DNA of 64,000 bases. It comes from Micromonospora sp. WMMA1363 (GTDB lineage Bacteria > Actinomycetota > Actinomycetes > Mycobacteriales > Micromonosporaceae). The DNA lies in the NCBI RefSeq assembly GCF_030345795.1, contig NZ_JAUALB010000001.1, forward strand, positions 1,669,001 to 1,733,000. The letters are read 5' to 3'. Under the pieces are notes generated by a model. It had not been told where the DNA came from. It was given only the letters and a program-made list of their open reading frames with translations, and searched no databases. The position numbers and the translations under genes are program-made. This document shows positions 34,735 through 42,305 of the stretch, one piece after another. Position 1 is the stretch's first letter. Every line of letters starts with the position of its first letter.

Positions 34735-35151
34735 CCGGCGATTGTCGTGTGAGGCACGGCGTTGCGCCCGCCTCGTGCGCCGGTCATATGTGGCCGCCGA
34801 CGATGACCAGCACGATCACCGGCTTTGCCGTTCCCGGCGTACTCCCCCGCCACTGTCGGCATCGGCTCTCTACCGGGCGGCCGACCGGTCGCCAATCGTC
34901 GTTCGAGTCTCGTCGACCCCCACTGGAATCCCCAAGGTCGGGATCTTCTACCCCACCCCATCCGCCGCGGACGGCCCCGGGAGCGGCCAGGCACGCCGCA
35001 CGCCGCGGCGACCACGTTGGCGAAGCGGGCCCAGGCGCCGGCGGTGAACCGTCGACGTCGTATGGCAGGTTCTCGTCGGCTGCGGCGGTGACGGCCTGGA
35101 CGATCTCCGGGCCGGCGCTGGCAGTGTTGTCGCTGGTGACTATGCGTTGGG
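34735..35151. other. Intergenic stretch without a supported gene
   Basis: About 417 bases between the hydrolase remnant and the XRE gene. On the minus strand a possible C-terminal scrap ends at 34784 (AKPVIVLVIVGGHI then stop), and several short frames overlap, but none has a start, length or family support. Probably further gene debris. Confidence 0.4.
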
Positions 35152-35763
35152 TTACGGCGGGGGCGGTGACGCTCGTGTCCAGGGTCTTTCAGTTGATGTT
35201 GGGGCGGCGATGACGACGGTGACGTCTACCGCATCGACGCCGGTGCGGTAGACGTGCGGGGCATCTCCCGCGAAGGCGAGCAGGTCGCCGGGGTGCAGGT
35301 CGGTGGGGGCGTCGGCGGGCCCGGCGGTGAGTCGGCCGGAGGAGACGAGCAGGTGCTCGATGGTGCCGGTCGCGTGCGGAACACCATCCAGGCGCGTGCC
35401 GGGGGGCATGCGCAGCCGCCAGATCTCCAGGCTGTTGCCGCTGCTGATGCGGCGCAGCAGCTCTCGTCCCACTTCGCCGTTGGCCAGGTCGGTGCCCGGC
35501 ACATGCACCGGTCCCGGGTCGGTGTCGCGGGCGAGAAGGTCGGTCAGCGGGATGCGCAGGGCGATCGCGAGCGCGTCGAGAGTCTCGATGGTCGGGTTGC
35601 CCCGTCCGGCCTCCAGCTGCGACAGGGTCGCCTTGCTCAAGCCAGCCCGACGGGCCAACTCGGCACTACTCATACCGCGCTGTTCGCGGCGCTGGCGGAT
35701 TTGCGCACCAACCGCGATCGCGGTGCTGCTGGCGGGCCGACGCTCGCCTGGCGACGGAGTCAC
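35152..35763 (-). CDS. XRE-family regulator with C-terminal cupin domain
   Basis: 203 residues. HTH at residues 17-70 (SSAELARRAGLSKATLSQLE, the classic XRE recognition helix), then a small cupin (about 100-195; LHPGDLLAFAGDAPHVYR, with the cupin-2 GD and H positions). Such XRE-cupin proteins often sense amino acids or small metabolites. GTG start at 35763 overlaps the stop of the alaX-like gene by four bases, so the pair forms one operon. A palindrome near the operon promoter (36476-36490) is a candidate self-binding site. Confidence 0.85.
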   Translation of the reverse strand: MTPSPGERRPASSTAIAVGAQIRQRREQRGMSSAELARRAGLSKATLSQLEAGRGNPTIETLDALAIALRIPLTDLLARDTDPGPVHVPGTDLANGEVGRELLRRISSGNSLEIWRLRMPPGTRLDGVPHATGTIEHLLVSSGRLTAGPADAPTDLHPGDLLAFAGDAPHVYRTGVDAVDVTVVIAAPTSTERPWTRASPPPP

Positions 35764-36452
35764 AACCGCTCCCGGTGAGCGGCGCTGTAGGAGACGCGGA
35801 TTCGGCCCTTCTTGACCTTCAGCGTCGGCAGCACGACGTCGGCGAGGTCGCCGAGGCTGCGCACGTGGGTCCCCCCGCATGCAGCGGAATGCAGACCGGC
35901 CAGGTGCACGATGCGGCGCCCGTCGGCGTCGTTCTCCCAGGTCACGGGCAAGTCCTGCGCGATGGCCTCGGCAACCTCCGTCCGCAGCGCCTCGGTGGCC
36001 TCCTCCCGGCCCGCAAGGGCGTCCAGGCGCGCGTCGGGCTGCGGCGCGGTGAACTCGATCCGGGCCTGGCCGGGAAAGTGGTTGTTCGCGGCCAGCACCC
36101 AGCCCTGTGCCCGCCCGACCGCCTCGATCAGGTGTCCGGCCGTATGCAGCGCAGCATGGGTGATGCGCACGGGAAGGTCGATGCGGACCTCGAGCGGCTG
36201 CCCGACCGAGAAGACCGGCAGCGCGGCCGCACCGCTGGCCACGGCCGCGACCAGCCCGGAGCCATGATCCCGCACAGGGACGATCTCGTGGCCGTCCACC
36301 CAACCGCGGTCGGCGGGCTGACCTCCGCCCTGTGGATGGAACAGACAATGTTCGACCGCCACCCACGGTGCGCCGTCGCGCTCACCTACGGCGACCACCT
36401 GGGTTTGGGCTTGCCCCTCGTACGTGTCCGCGTAGTAGGCGGCGACCTGCAT
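35760..36452 (-). CDS. AlaX-type alanyl-tRNA editing protein
   Basis: 230 residues, the free-standing form of the AlaRS editing domain that hydrolyses Ser-tRNA(Ala) or Gly-tRNA(Ala). Zinc-site residues are present: HTAGH (H103, H107) and CGGTH (C192, H196). The N-terminal beta barrel has LFHPQGGGQPADRG (residues 37-50), the other family signature. ATG 36452 is preceded by GAGG. It is encoded with an XRE-cupin regulator, an unusual partner that suggests editing is induced by a metabolite, or that the enzyme works on another aminoacyl substrate. Confidence 0.9.
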   Translation of the reverse strand: MQVAAYYADTYEGQAQTQVVAVGERDGAPWVAVEHCLFHPQGGGQPADRGWVDGHEIVPVRDHGSGLVAAVASGAAALPVFSVGQPLEVRIDLPVRITHAALHTAGHLIEAVGRAQGWVLAANNHFPGQARIEFTAPQPDARLDALAGREEATEALRTEVAEAIAQDLPVTWENDADGRRIVHLAGLHSAACGGTHVRSLGDLADVVLPTLKVKKGRIRVSYSAAHRERL

Positions 36453-36463
36453 GACACCTCACT

Positions 36464-36490
36464 GATATAGCAAATTGAACAGTTAGTTCA
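36464..36490 (-). promoter_or_regulatory. Promoter/operator region of the alaX-XRE operon
   Basis: TGAACAGTTAGTTCA (36476-36490) is a palindrome with perfect five-base arms, in a locally AT-rich patch. A TATATC -10-like hexamer (minus strand, 36469-36464) lies next to it, 12 bases before the start codon. A regulator bound here would block transcription; the XRE protein of the operon is the natural candidate. Confidence 0.45.
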
Positions 36491-36527
36491 CTATAACGAA
36501 CGAGCTGCAGGGTTGCCTGTGTGAGCC

Positions 36528-36821
36528 ATGCCACCAACGTATGTGGCCGACTTCGCGGCGAAGGGCCGCCAAGGGCACCGATCGAGCCGCAGCGCAGGCA
36601 CCGACATCGACGAGCGCGGGCTACGCGCCCCGCTGTCCCGGCTCGCCCGCCTCGGCCACTGAGCCGGCAGGGTCACCATCGTGCGGTAAGGGGCGACGAT
36701 GGCGGGCGCGGGGGCCCGGTGACATGACAGTCATGCGTCGGGGCCATGCCGCCAGGCGCGCGAACCACTGATCGTTCGAGCCGGTCGGCGTGACTTTCCG
36801 CGTGCCCCAGCCCCGCAGGGA
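36528..36821. other. Gap without a supported gene
   Basis: Only short competing frames are visible (for example a 44-codon + frame from 36528) with no ribosome site or family resemblance. Nothing further seen. Confidence 0.4.
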
Positions 36822-36838
36822 GGGCCGACAATCGGCCC
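36822..36838 (-). terminator. Hairpin downstream of the DUF4185 gene
   Basis: GGGCCGA-CAA-TCGGCCC, a seven-bp stem 19 bases after the stop codon of the minus-strand DUF4185 gene. Confidence 0.5.
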
Positions 36839-36856
36839 GGCCGGCGCGGCGGGCGC

Positions 36857-37969
36857 TCAGGCGGTGCCGACGAACTGGCTGACGTGGTAGGCCGTGCTCC
36901 CGCCGTCGGTCCTGGTCCATTTCGAGACCATCAGGTGCAGGCCGAGGACCTGCCGGCTGGACCACGGGTGGATGAACCCGCCGTAGAGCCCCGGCTCCTG
37001 CCAGGGGGCGACCTGCACCTTCTCCGCCGACCAGGCCTGGTCCGGCCCGCCGGCGGTGCGGGTGACGATGCAACCGGTGGCGCCATTGAGGTAGGACATC
37101 ACCCAGCTGCCGTCGGCGAGCCGCCGGACCGACGGCTCGCCGAAACGGCCGGTCAGGATCGGCGTGCACGGCCGGCCCCAGCCCCAGTCGCTGCCGTTCC
37201 AGCCCCAGCCCTCGTACGACTCGGGGTGGAACAGCCGGTCCCAGTAGACCCGGCGCAGCATCATCGGGCCGTCCTGGCGCCCCGCCCGCACCGAGAAGAC
37301 GTACACCCAGGGGCCGTCACGCTGCATCGTCCACATCTGGAACGGGTCGGTGTTGGTGCCGTCGTTCCACCACTTCAGCGATGTGCGGACGAAGTCGTTG
37401 CCGTTGTCGCTGAAGGCCAGTCCGGCGTAGCGCGACCGCCAGCGCGGCCCGGCTTGCCCGGGGGGTGTCCAGTACTCGATGCTCATGTACGAGATGAGCT
37501 GCCGGCCGGTCTCCGGGAAGCTGATGCCGTCGTTGGGAATGACGGTCACCTCCCAGAGGCCGTCGATGCCGATCCCGTTGTGGCCGTTGTGCATCAGCTC
37601 CGGAGCCCGCCCGTCGCCGACGACCCGGGCCGCACTGTCGAAGACCACGCCGCCAGCAGCGCCCGGGTGGATGTTGGAGCGCAGCATCACCGGTGAGCGC
37701 CAGTCGTTCAGCAGCGGCGGACCCTCCGGCAGCGGGGTGTTGAAGGTGTCCCCGAAGAGGTATCCGATGGAGCCGTTCTCCAGCGTGTAGGGGATGCCGA
37801 GGTCAGTGCCGGCGACCTGCCACCGGTGGTTGGTGTCCAGGTCGGCGCCGGTGAGGCGCTTCTTCCAGAACGCGGCCCGGGCCGGTTCGGAGGCGAGTAG
37901 CGCGCCGGTCGCCGTGGCCGCGCCGACCACGGCAACCCGGCCGAGCAGGCCTCGGCGGTTGATACCCAT
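36857..37969 (-). CDS. Tat-exported DUF4185 protein
   Basis: 370 residues. The N-terminus is a twin-arginine signal (INRRGLLGRVAVVGAATATG) with a cleavage region 'SEPARAAF'. The rest matches DUF4185, a five-bladed-propeller-like carbohydrate-active fold (GSIGYLFGDTFN near residue 67, 'WRSPVMLRSN', 'GWGRPCTPILTGRFGEPSVR'). Probably a secreted glycan-binding or glycoside-acting protein. ATG 37969 is taken because the Tat motif begins just after it; a TTG at 38005 is possible. Two direct repeats (CGGTAGTCAA, 25 bases apart) overlap the leader. Divergent from the secreted M23 peptidase. Confidence 0.78.
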   Translation of the reverse strand: MGINRRGLLGRVAVVGAATATGALLASEPARAAFWKKRLTGADLDTNHRWQVAGTDLGIPYTLENGSIGYLFGDTFNTPLPEGPPLLNDWRSPVMLRSNIHPGAAGGVVFDSAARVVGDGRAPELMHNGHNGIGIDGLWEVTVIPNDGISFPETGRQLISYMSIEYWTPPGQAGPRWRSRYAGLAFSDNGNDFVRTSLKWWNDGTNTDPFQMWTMQRDGPWVYVFSVRAGRQDGPMMLRRVYWDRLFHPESYEGWGWNGSDWGWGRPCTPILTGRFGEPSVRRLADGSWVMSYLNGATGCIVTRTAGGPDQAWSAEKVQVAPWQEPGLYGGFIHPWSSRQVLGLHLMVSKWTRTDGGSTAYHVSQFVGTA

Positions 37970-38137
37970 GACGGTAGTCAAATTGATGATCCTGGCGGTA
38001 GTCAAGAGGGATCCACTCGCTCCACCGGAATGTCTCTCGACTCCATTGACAGAGATCGTGGCGTGTGGCCAGACTCCGGCAGACAGAGTTTGACACCAGC
38101 CAGCTTGTCACCAGCAAACGGGGCGGAGCGTTTCGTC

Positions 38138-39661
38138 ATGACCAAAGCTGTACCTCGGGCAGGCCTCGCCGCGATCCTCGCGGTGTGCCTGGCGGCCGCC
38201 GGCGTCCTCGTGGGCGCATCGCCCGCACACGCGGCGCCCGTCTTCAAGGCCCCGTTCCCGTGCGGTCAACGGTGGACGTACAGCCACTACAACGGCGAGG
38301 TCCGCCAGGCGCTGGACTTCGTCCGCGCCGACGGCGGCGTCACCAACGGCACCCCCGTGCTCGCCTCGGCCGCCGGCGTCGCATACCGGCACGCGGAGCC
38401 CGGCGGCGCCGGCAACTACATCGCCGTCGAGCACGGCGGCGGGTGGAAAACCTACTACTTCCACCTCTCCGCATACTCGGTGGCCAACGGCGCGACCGTC
38501 ACCCAGGGCCAGCAGATCGGGCTGACCGGCAACACCGGCAACTCCTTCGGTGCACACATCCACTACGAGCAGCTCCACAACGGGGTGGGGCAGGCCATCG
38601 TCATCAACGGCGTGTCTCTCGCGCCGTATCCGGGCTCGTACCACCAGCGTTACCTCACCAGCGACAACTGCGGCCGCTCCGCCGAGCCCGTCGCGGGCCG
38701 GGCCTTCGGGTTCGGCGGTGGACAGCACTACGTGGCCGTCGATTCGGCGGGGAGGCTGGCGAACCTGTCGTGGTCGCCGGGGTCGGGGTTGGTGCGAGCA
38801 GACTGGGGTGGCGGTCCGCTTTCCGGTAAGGCGGTGGGGTACGCGCACGCGAACCAGCAGCACGTGTTCGCTCGGGGAAGCGACAACACCCTGCGGCACT
38901 GGTGGTTCACGCCGGGAATGGGCGCGCCGGGGATGGACAACTGGAACACGGTCGGGCGGGTGGTGTCAGATCCGACAGGGTTCGCGTACGGCAGTCAGCA
39001 GCATGTGTTCTACCGGAACCCGGACGGGCATCTGGAGCATCGGTTCTACGACCTGAACACGGGTCAAGTAGCCGGTGGGGTGTGGCCCGGTGGGACGTTC
39101 GTCGGTAACCCGTACGCGTTCGTGCACGGCGACCAGCAGCACATCTTCGGCCGTACCGCCTCCGGTGGGCTGATCCACTGGTACTGGTGGCCGGGGATCA
39201 GTCCCGGTACGGACGACTGGGGTGTGACCTCGGGTGTGGCGTCGGACCCGACGGGTTTCTCCTACGACGGCAACCAGCACCACGTGTTCTTCCGCAACAG
39301 GGACGGCAACCTGCAGCACCGGTTCTTCGACGACCTGTCCGGCACCCTCGACGGTGGTGTCTGGCCGGGCGGAGCGTTCGTCGGTAACCCGCACGCCTTC
39401 GTGCACCGCGACCAGCAGCACATCTTCGGCCGCACGGCGTCCGGTGACCTCGTGCACTGGTACTGGTGGCCCGGGGCCAACCCCGGAGTGGACAACTGGG
39501 GCGCCCGTGGGGTGGTCACCGACGACCCCGTCGGCCTATCCGCTCCGGGCCAGCATCACGTGTTCTACCGGCTAGGCAACGGCACCCTGGAACACCGCTT
39601 CCTCGACGACACCACCGGCCAGATCGTCACCGACAACTGGGGCGGAACGCTCGCACCGTAA
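38138..39661 (+). CDS. Secreted M23-type peptidase with C-terminal lectin-like repeats
   Basis: 507 residues. Signal peptide at 1-32 (LAAILAVCLAAAGVLVGASP, cleavage after AHA). The M23 domain (about 33-175) has the metal-site pieces QALDF and HIHYEQ and a lysostaphin-like fold. From about 185 to the end lie four to five repeats of roughly 70-80 residues built on 'QQHVFYRNPDGHLEHRFYD' and 'QQHIFGRTASG.L.HWYWWPG', as in PLL-type beta-propeller lectins. ATG 38138 follows GGAG at 38124-38127. The likely role is cutting peptidoglycan while the repeats hold the enzyme on a cell-wall sugar. The two internal repeats at about 39000-39480 are very similar at DNA level, consistent with recent duplication. 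Confidence 0.85.
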   Translation: MTKAVPRAGLAAILAVCLAAAGVLVGASPAHAAPVFKAPFPCGQRWTYSHYNGEVRQALDFVRADGGVTNGTPVLASAAGVAYRHAEPGGAGNYIAVEHGGGWKTYYFHLSAYSVANGATVTQGQQIGLTGNTGNSFGAHIHYEQLHNGVGQAIVINGVSLAPYPGSYHQRYLTSDNCGRSAEPVAGRAFGFGGGQHYVAVDSAGRLANLSWSPGSGLVRADWGGGPLSGKAVGYAHANQQHVFARGSDNTLRHWWFTPGMGAPGMDNWNTVGRVVSDPTGFAYGSQQHVFYRNPDGHLEHRFYDLNTGQVAGGVWPGGTFVGNPYAFVHGDQQHIFGRTASGGLIHWYWWPGISPGTDDWGVTSGVASDPTGFSYDGNQHHVFFRNRDGNLQHRFFDDLSGTLDGGVWPGGAFVGNPHAFVHRDQQHIFGRTASGDLVHWYWWPGANPGVDNWGARGVVTDDPVGLSAPGQHHVFYRLGNGTLEHRFLDDTTGQIVTDNWGGTLAP

Positions 39662-39870
39662 CGACACCACGAAGGGGCAGCACAAAACCCAACCGGGTCC
39701 GACGCCAGGGCCGTTGCGGGTTGGTGGATAGCCCCTGCGCTGGGTGATACGAGGCGATCGACCTCTGTGGAGGTGGCCACGACGGGTAAGATCACCAGTA
39801 GTGTTCGTTGGAGCCTGCCCCACAGCCGAAGGGGTCACACGGCTCCCAGGCGTCGACCCGTGCGTCCAGC

Positions 39871-40842
39871 TCAGGTGGCAGGCAGCCAGGACTGCCAGAC
39901 ATCAGGGTTCGCGTCCAGCCACTTCTTGGCCGCCTCGTCCCGGGACAGCTTGTCCTGCCGGATGTAGCGGGCCACCGTGTTCTGGTCGGCGTTGGTCCAC
40001 TCGAAGTTCTTGATCAGGACCGCCGCCGGGCTGCCAGATTCGGCGAACTCCCGGTTGGCGATCTTGTCGAGGTCGTACGGCTGGTAGTCGCAGGCCACCT
40101 TCTTCGGGTCCGCGTCGCACCCGGGTGTGTAGTCAGGGAGCTTGATATGCACAAGGTCGACCTCGGAGAGAAACCATTGGGGAGCGTAGAAGTATCCGAT
40201 GACGGGCCGACGCTCCTCCTCCGCTGTGCGGAACGCCTCGATCAGCTTGTCCTCGCCGCCGGTGAAGGTGACCGTGTAGTTCAGCTTCAGGTTGCGGATC
40301 AAGGCCTTGTCGTTGGTGACGTAGGTCGGGTCACCGCCGAGCAACTCTCCCTTCCCGCCAGAGCGGGGGGTGCGAAACAGGTAGGCGTACTCGTTCAGCT
40401 TCCGCCAGTCGGTGACGTCCGGGTACCGCTCGGCCAGCCACGGCGGGACGTACCAGCCGATGATGCCCTTGTTGCCGGTGACACCGTGCTCCACGGCGAC
40501 CCGTTCGTCGTCGATATACCGCTTCTTCAGGTCGTCGTGGCCCCAGTTCTCCAGGATGGCGTCGACCTCACCACTGGCGAGAAGCTTCCAGGACTCCTCC
40601 TCGGCGAGGTCCTTCTCCACCACGGTGCAGTTGAGCCGGTTCTTGGCCAGATAGCTGATGACGGCGACGTTCGCCTCGTACCCGACCCACGGGTTGACCG
40701 CGAGGGTCAGCGTGCCGCACTCGGTCGCCGCCGGCGGGCCGGGGGCCGCGACCCGGGGCTGAACGTCGGCCGCGCAACCGGCCAGCGCCAGTACGACCGA
40801 GCCGGCAAGGGACGCTGCCCTGGTCCAGGCTGGTGTCCGCAT
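39871..40842 (-). CDS. Glycine betaine/choline-type ABC substrate-binding lipoprotein
   Basis: 323 residues. Signal peptide with lipobox ALAGC (Cys near residue 23). The mature part is the OpuAC/ProX-like fold: 'LTLAVNPWVGYEANVAVISY', ENWGHDDL and 'GVTGNKGIIGWYVPPWLAERY', with aromatic residues typical of a quaternary-amine cage. ATG 40842 follows GGGAG and AGGAG; a GTG at 40866 overlapping the upstream stop is an alternative. No permease or ATPase gene is nearby. It lies at the end of the conservon operon, so its expression may be tied to that signalling unit. Confidence 0.82.
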   Translation of the reverse strand: MRTPAWTRAASLAGSVVLALAGCAADVQPRVAAPGPPAATECGTLTLAVNPWVGYEANVAVISYLAKNRLNCTVVEKDLAEEESWKLLASGEVDAILENWGHDDLKKRYIDDERVAVEHGVTGNKGIIGWYVPPWLAERYPDVTDWRKLNEYAYLFRTPRSGGKGELLGGDPTYVTNDKALIRNLKLNYTVTFTGGEDKLIEAFRTAEEERRPVIGYFYAPQWFLSEVDLVHIKLPDYTPGCDADPKKVACDYQPYDLDKIANREFAESGSPAAVLIKNFEWTNADQNTVARYIRQDKLSRDEAAKKWLDANPDVWQSWLPAT

Positions 40843-40862
40843 TGCTCCTGTCTCCCTTCTCG

Positions 40863-41468
40863 TCACGCCCTGCCCGCCGTTTCACCGAGCGGCGGCCGAG
40901 CAAGGCGTTGGGCCAGAACCACCTCGGTGAGCGCGATCAACACCTGCTTGACCGACTCCCGGTTCCGAGCGTCGCAATCCACGATCAACACCTCGTTCTC
41001 CACCCCCAGGGCCTCCCGCACCTCGGCGAGGTCGAACCGGCGGGCGGCGTCGAAGTTGTTGATCGCCAGCAGGAACGGGATGTCGTGATCCTCGAAGTAG
41101 TCGATCGCCGGGAAGCAGTCCTCGATGCGGCGGGTGTCGACCAGAATGACCGAACCCAGAGCACCATCCACGAGGTCGTCCCAGAGAAAGGCGAAGCGGT
41201 CCTGGCCGGGGGTACCGAACAGGTACATCAGCAGGGAGTCGTCGAGGCTGATCCGCCCGAAGTCCAAGGCCACCGTGGTGGTGGTCTTCGCCGCGACCCC
41301 GGTGGTGTCGTCGACCCCCACCGAGACCTCGGTCAGGTCGGCCTCGGTGACCAAAGGCTCGATCTCCGAGATGGCCCCGACGAAGGTGGTCTTGCCGACC
41401 CCGAATCCTCCACTGATCACGACCTTCACGGACGTGGGCGCGGGCCGCTGGCTAGAGAGCGCGGACAC
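40863..41468 (-). CDS. cvnD: CvnD-type small GTPase
   Basis: 201 residues. P-loop SGGFGVGKTT, a switch region 'TTTTVALDFGRI', G3 FGTPGQDRF and G4-like NNFD. This is the GTPase of actinobacterial conservons. GTG 41468 overlaps the end of cvnC by 17 bases. Conservons (kinase-like CvnA, roadblock CvnB, DUF742 CvnC, GTPase CvnD) form a membrane signalling complex compared with eukaryotic GPCR/G-protein sets and influence development and antibiotic production in Streptomyces. Confidence 0.9.
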   Translation of the reverse strand: MSALSSQRPAPTSVKVVISGGFGVGKTTFVGAISEIEPLVTEADLTEVSVGVDDTTGVAAKTTTTVALDFGRISLDDSLLMYLFGTPGQDRFAFLWDDLVDGALGSVILVDTRRIEDCFPAIDYFEDHDIPFLLAINNFDAARRFDLAEVREALGVENEVLIVDCDARNRESVKQVLIALTEVVLAQRLARPPLGETAGRA

Positions 41469-41883
41469 GGTCTCTGATCCTCTCGAGCATGGCGACGGAA
41501 AACTCGCCTTGTTCTTCGCGGCGCAAGTAGCCCTCGGTGAGGAGGTCGGCGACGAGCACCCGGACAACCCCCAGCGGCACCCGCATCGCCACGGCCAGAT
41601 CCGCCACACTGGTGGGCTGCTGGCACAGCGTGACGATTCGGTGCGCCTCGAAACGCAGTGGCGCGGAAAGCGCCGCTGGCTGGGCGGAGAGCAGCGTCTC
41701 CACCCGTAGCCCGTCCTGCACCGGCCGGGTACGCCCGCCGGTGAGCAGGAACGGACGCACCGCCGCCTCGTCCGAGGGTTCCTCCGGACGTTGCGGCTGC
41801 GGATTCCGTACGGCAGGCGGCTGCGTGGGCGTCCAGTGCGGGATCATCCGCGGGTCGGGCAGCCGGGGTTCGTTGTCACTCAC
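41452..41883 (-). CDS. cvnC: CvnC-type DUF742 protein
   Basis: 143 residues; proline-rich N-terminus and a winged-helix-like DUF742 core (RPFLLTGGRTRP, 'FEAHRIVTLCQQPTSVADLA', 'GVVRVLVADLLTEGYL'). GTG 41883 overlaps the cvnB stop by four bases. Second-last member of the conservon. Confidence 0.9.
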   Translation of the reverse strand: MSDNEPRLPDPRMIPHWTPTQPPAVRNPQPQRPEEPSDEAAVRPFLLTGGRTRPVQDGLRVETLLSAQPAALSAPLRFEAHRIVTLCQQPTSVADLAVAMRVPLGVVRVLVADLLTEGYLRREEQGEFSVAMLERIRDRVRAL

Positions 41884-42305
41884 CGGGGCAGGACCCGTCT
41901 CGACTCGGAAATCAGGGCCGGAGTCAGCAGGGCGCCGAACCGCTCGGCGAGTAGCGAGATCTCGTACCCGACCAAACCCAGGTCGCATCCCCCTTCGGCG
42001 AGCACCCCCAGACAGCTGCCGTCGCTGATGGCCGATACCAGCAGGAAGCCCCGCCTCATCTCGATCATGATGAGTTTCAGCCCGTCGAAGTCGTACTTGC
42101 GGGAGGCGGTACGAGCCAGACTGGACATACTGGACACAATCGCGGCCAGTTGGTCGGCGGCTCCCCGGTCCAGGCCCGCCGAGGCCGCTATCAGCAGGCC
42201 GTCGGAGGAGACGGCGACGGCGTCCCGTGCCCCGTCAGTGTGCCGGACGAAGTTTGCCAGCAGCCAGTTCAACTGGTGCGGATCGGTCTGGGTGTCAACC
42301 GTCAC
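41880..42305 (-). CDS. cvnB: CvnB-type roadblock/LC7 protein
   Basis: 141 residues of the roadblock/LC7 family (LNWLLANFVRHTDGARDAVA, SSDGLLIAAS, 'MIEMRRGFLLVSAISDGSCL'). In conservons this protein is thought to regulate the GTPase. GTG 42305 follows GGAGG directly and overlaps the cvnA end by 11 bases; a start at 42338 would overlap more and lack a ribosome site. Confidence 0.9.
   Translation of the reverse strand: MTVDTQTDPHQLNWLLANFVRHTDGARDAVAVSSDGLLIAASAGLDRGAADQLAAIVSSMSSLARTASRKYDFDGLKLIMIEMRRGFLLVSAISDGSCLGVLAEGGCDLGLVGYEISLLAERFGALLTPALISESRRVLPR

Noticed and set aside
34784..34870. Hydrophobic C-terminal scrap (AKPVIVLVIVGGHI) on the minus strand.
   Set aside because: Too short and without start or context to call a gene; kept only as part of the intergenic note.
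34900..34925. GTTCGAGTC text resembling a tRNA T-arm.
   Set aside because: Flanking bases do not form the T stem, and no anticodon or acceptor arms were found around it.
36528..36662. 44-codon + frame upstream of the alaX-like gene.
   Set aside because: No ribosome site and no family resemblance; competing frames of similar length on the other strand.
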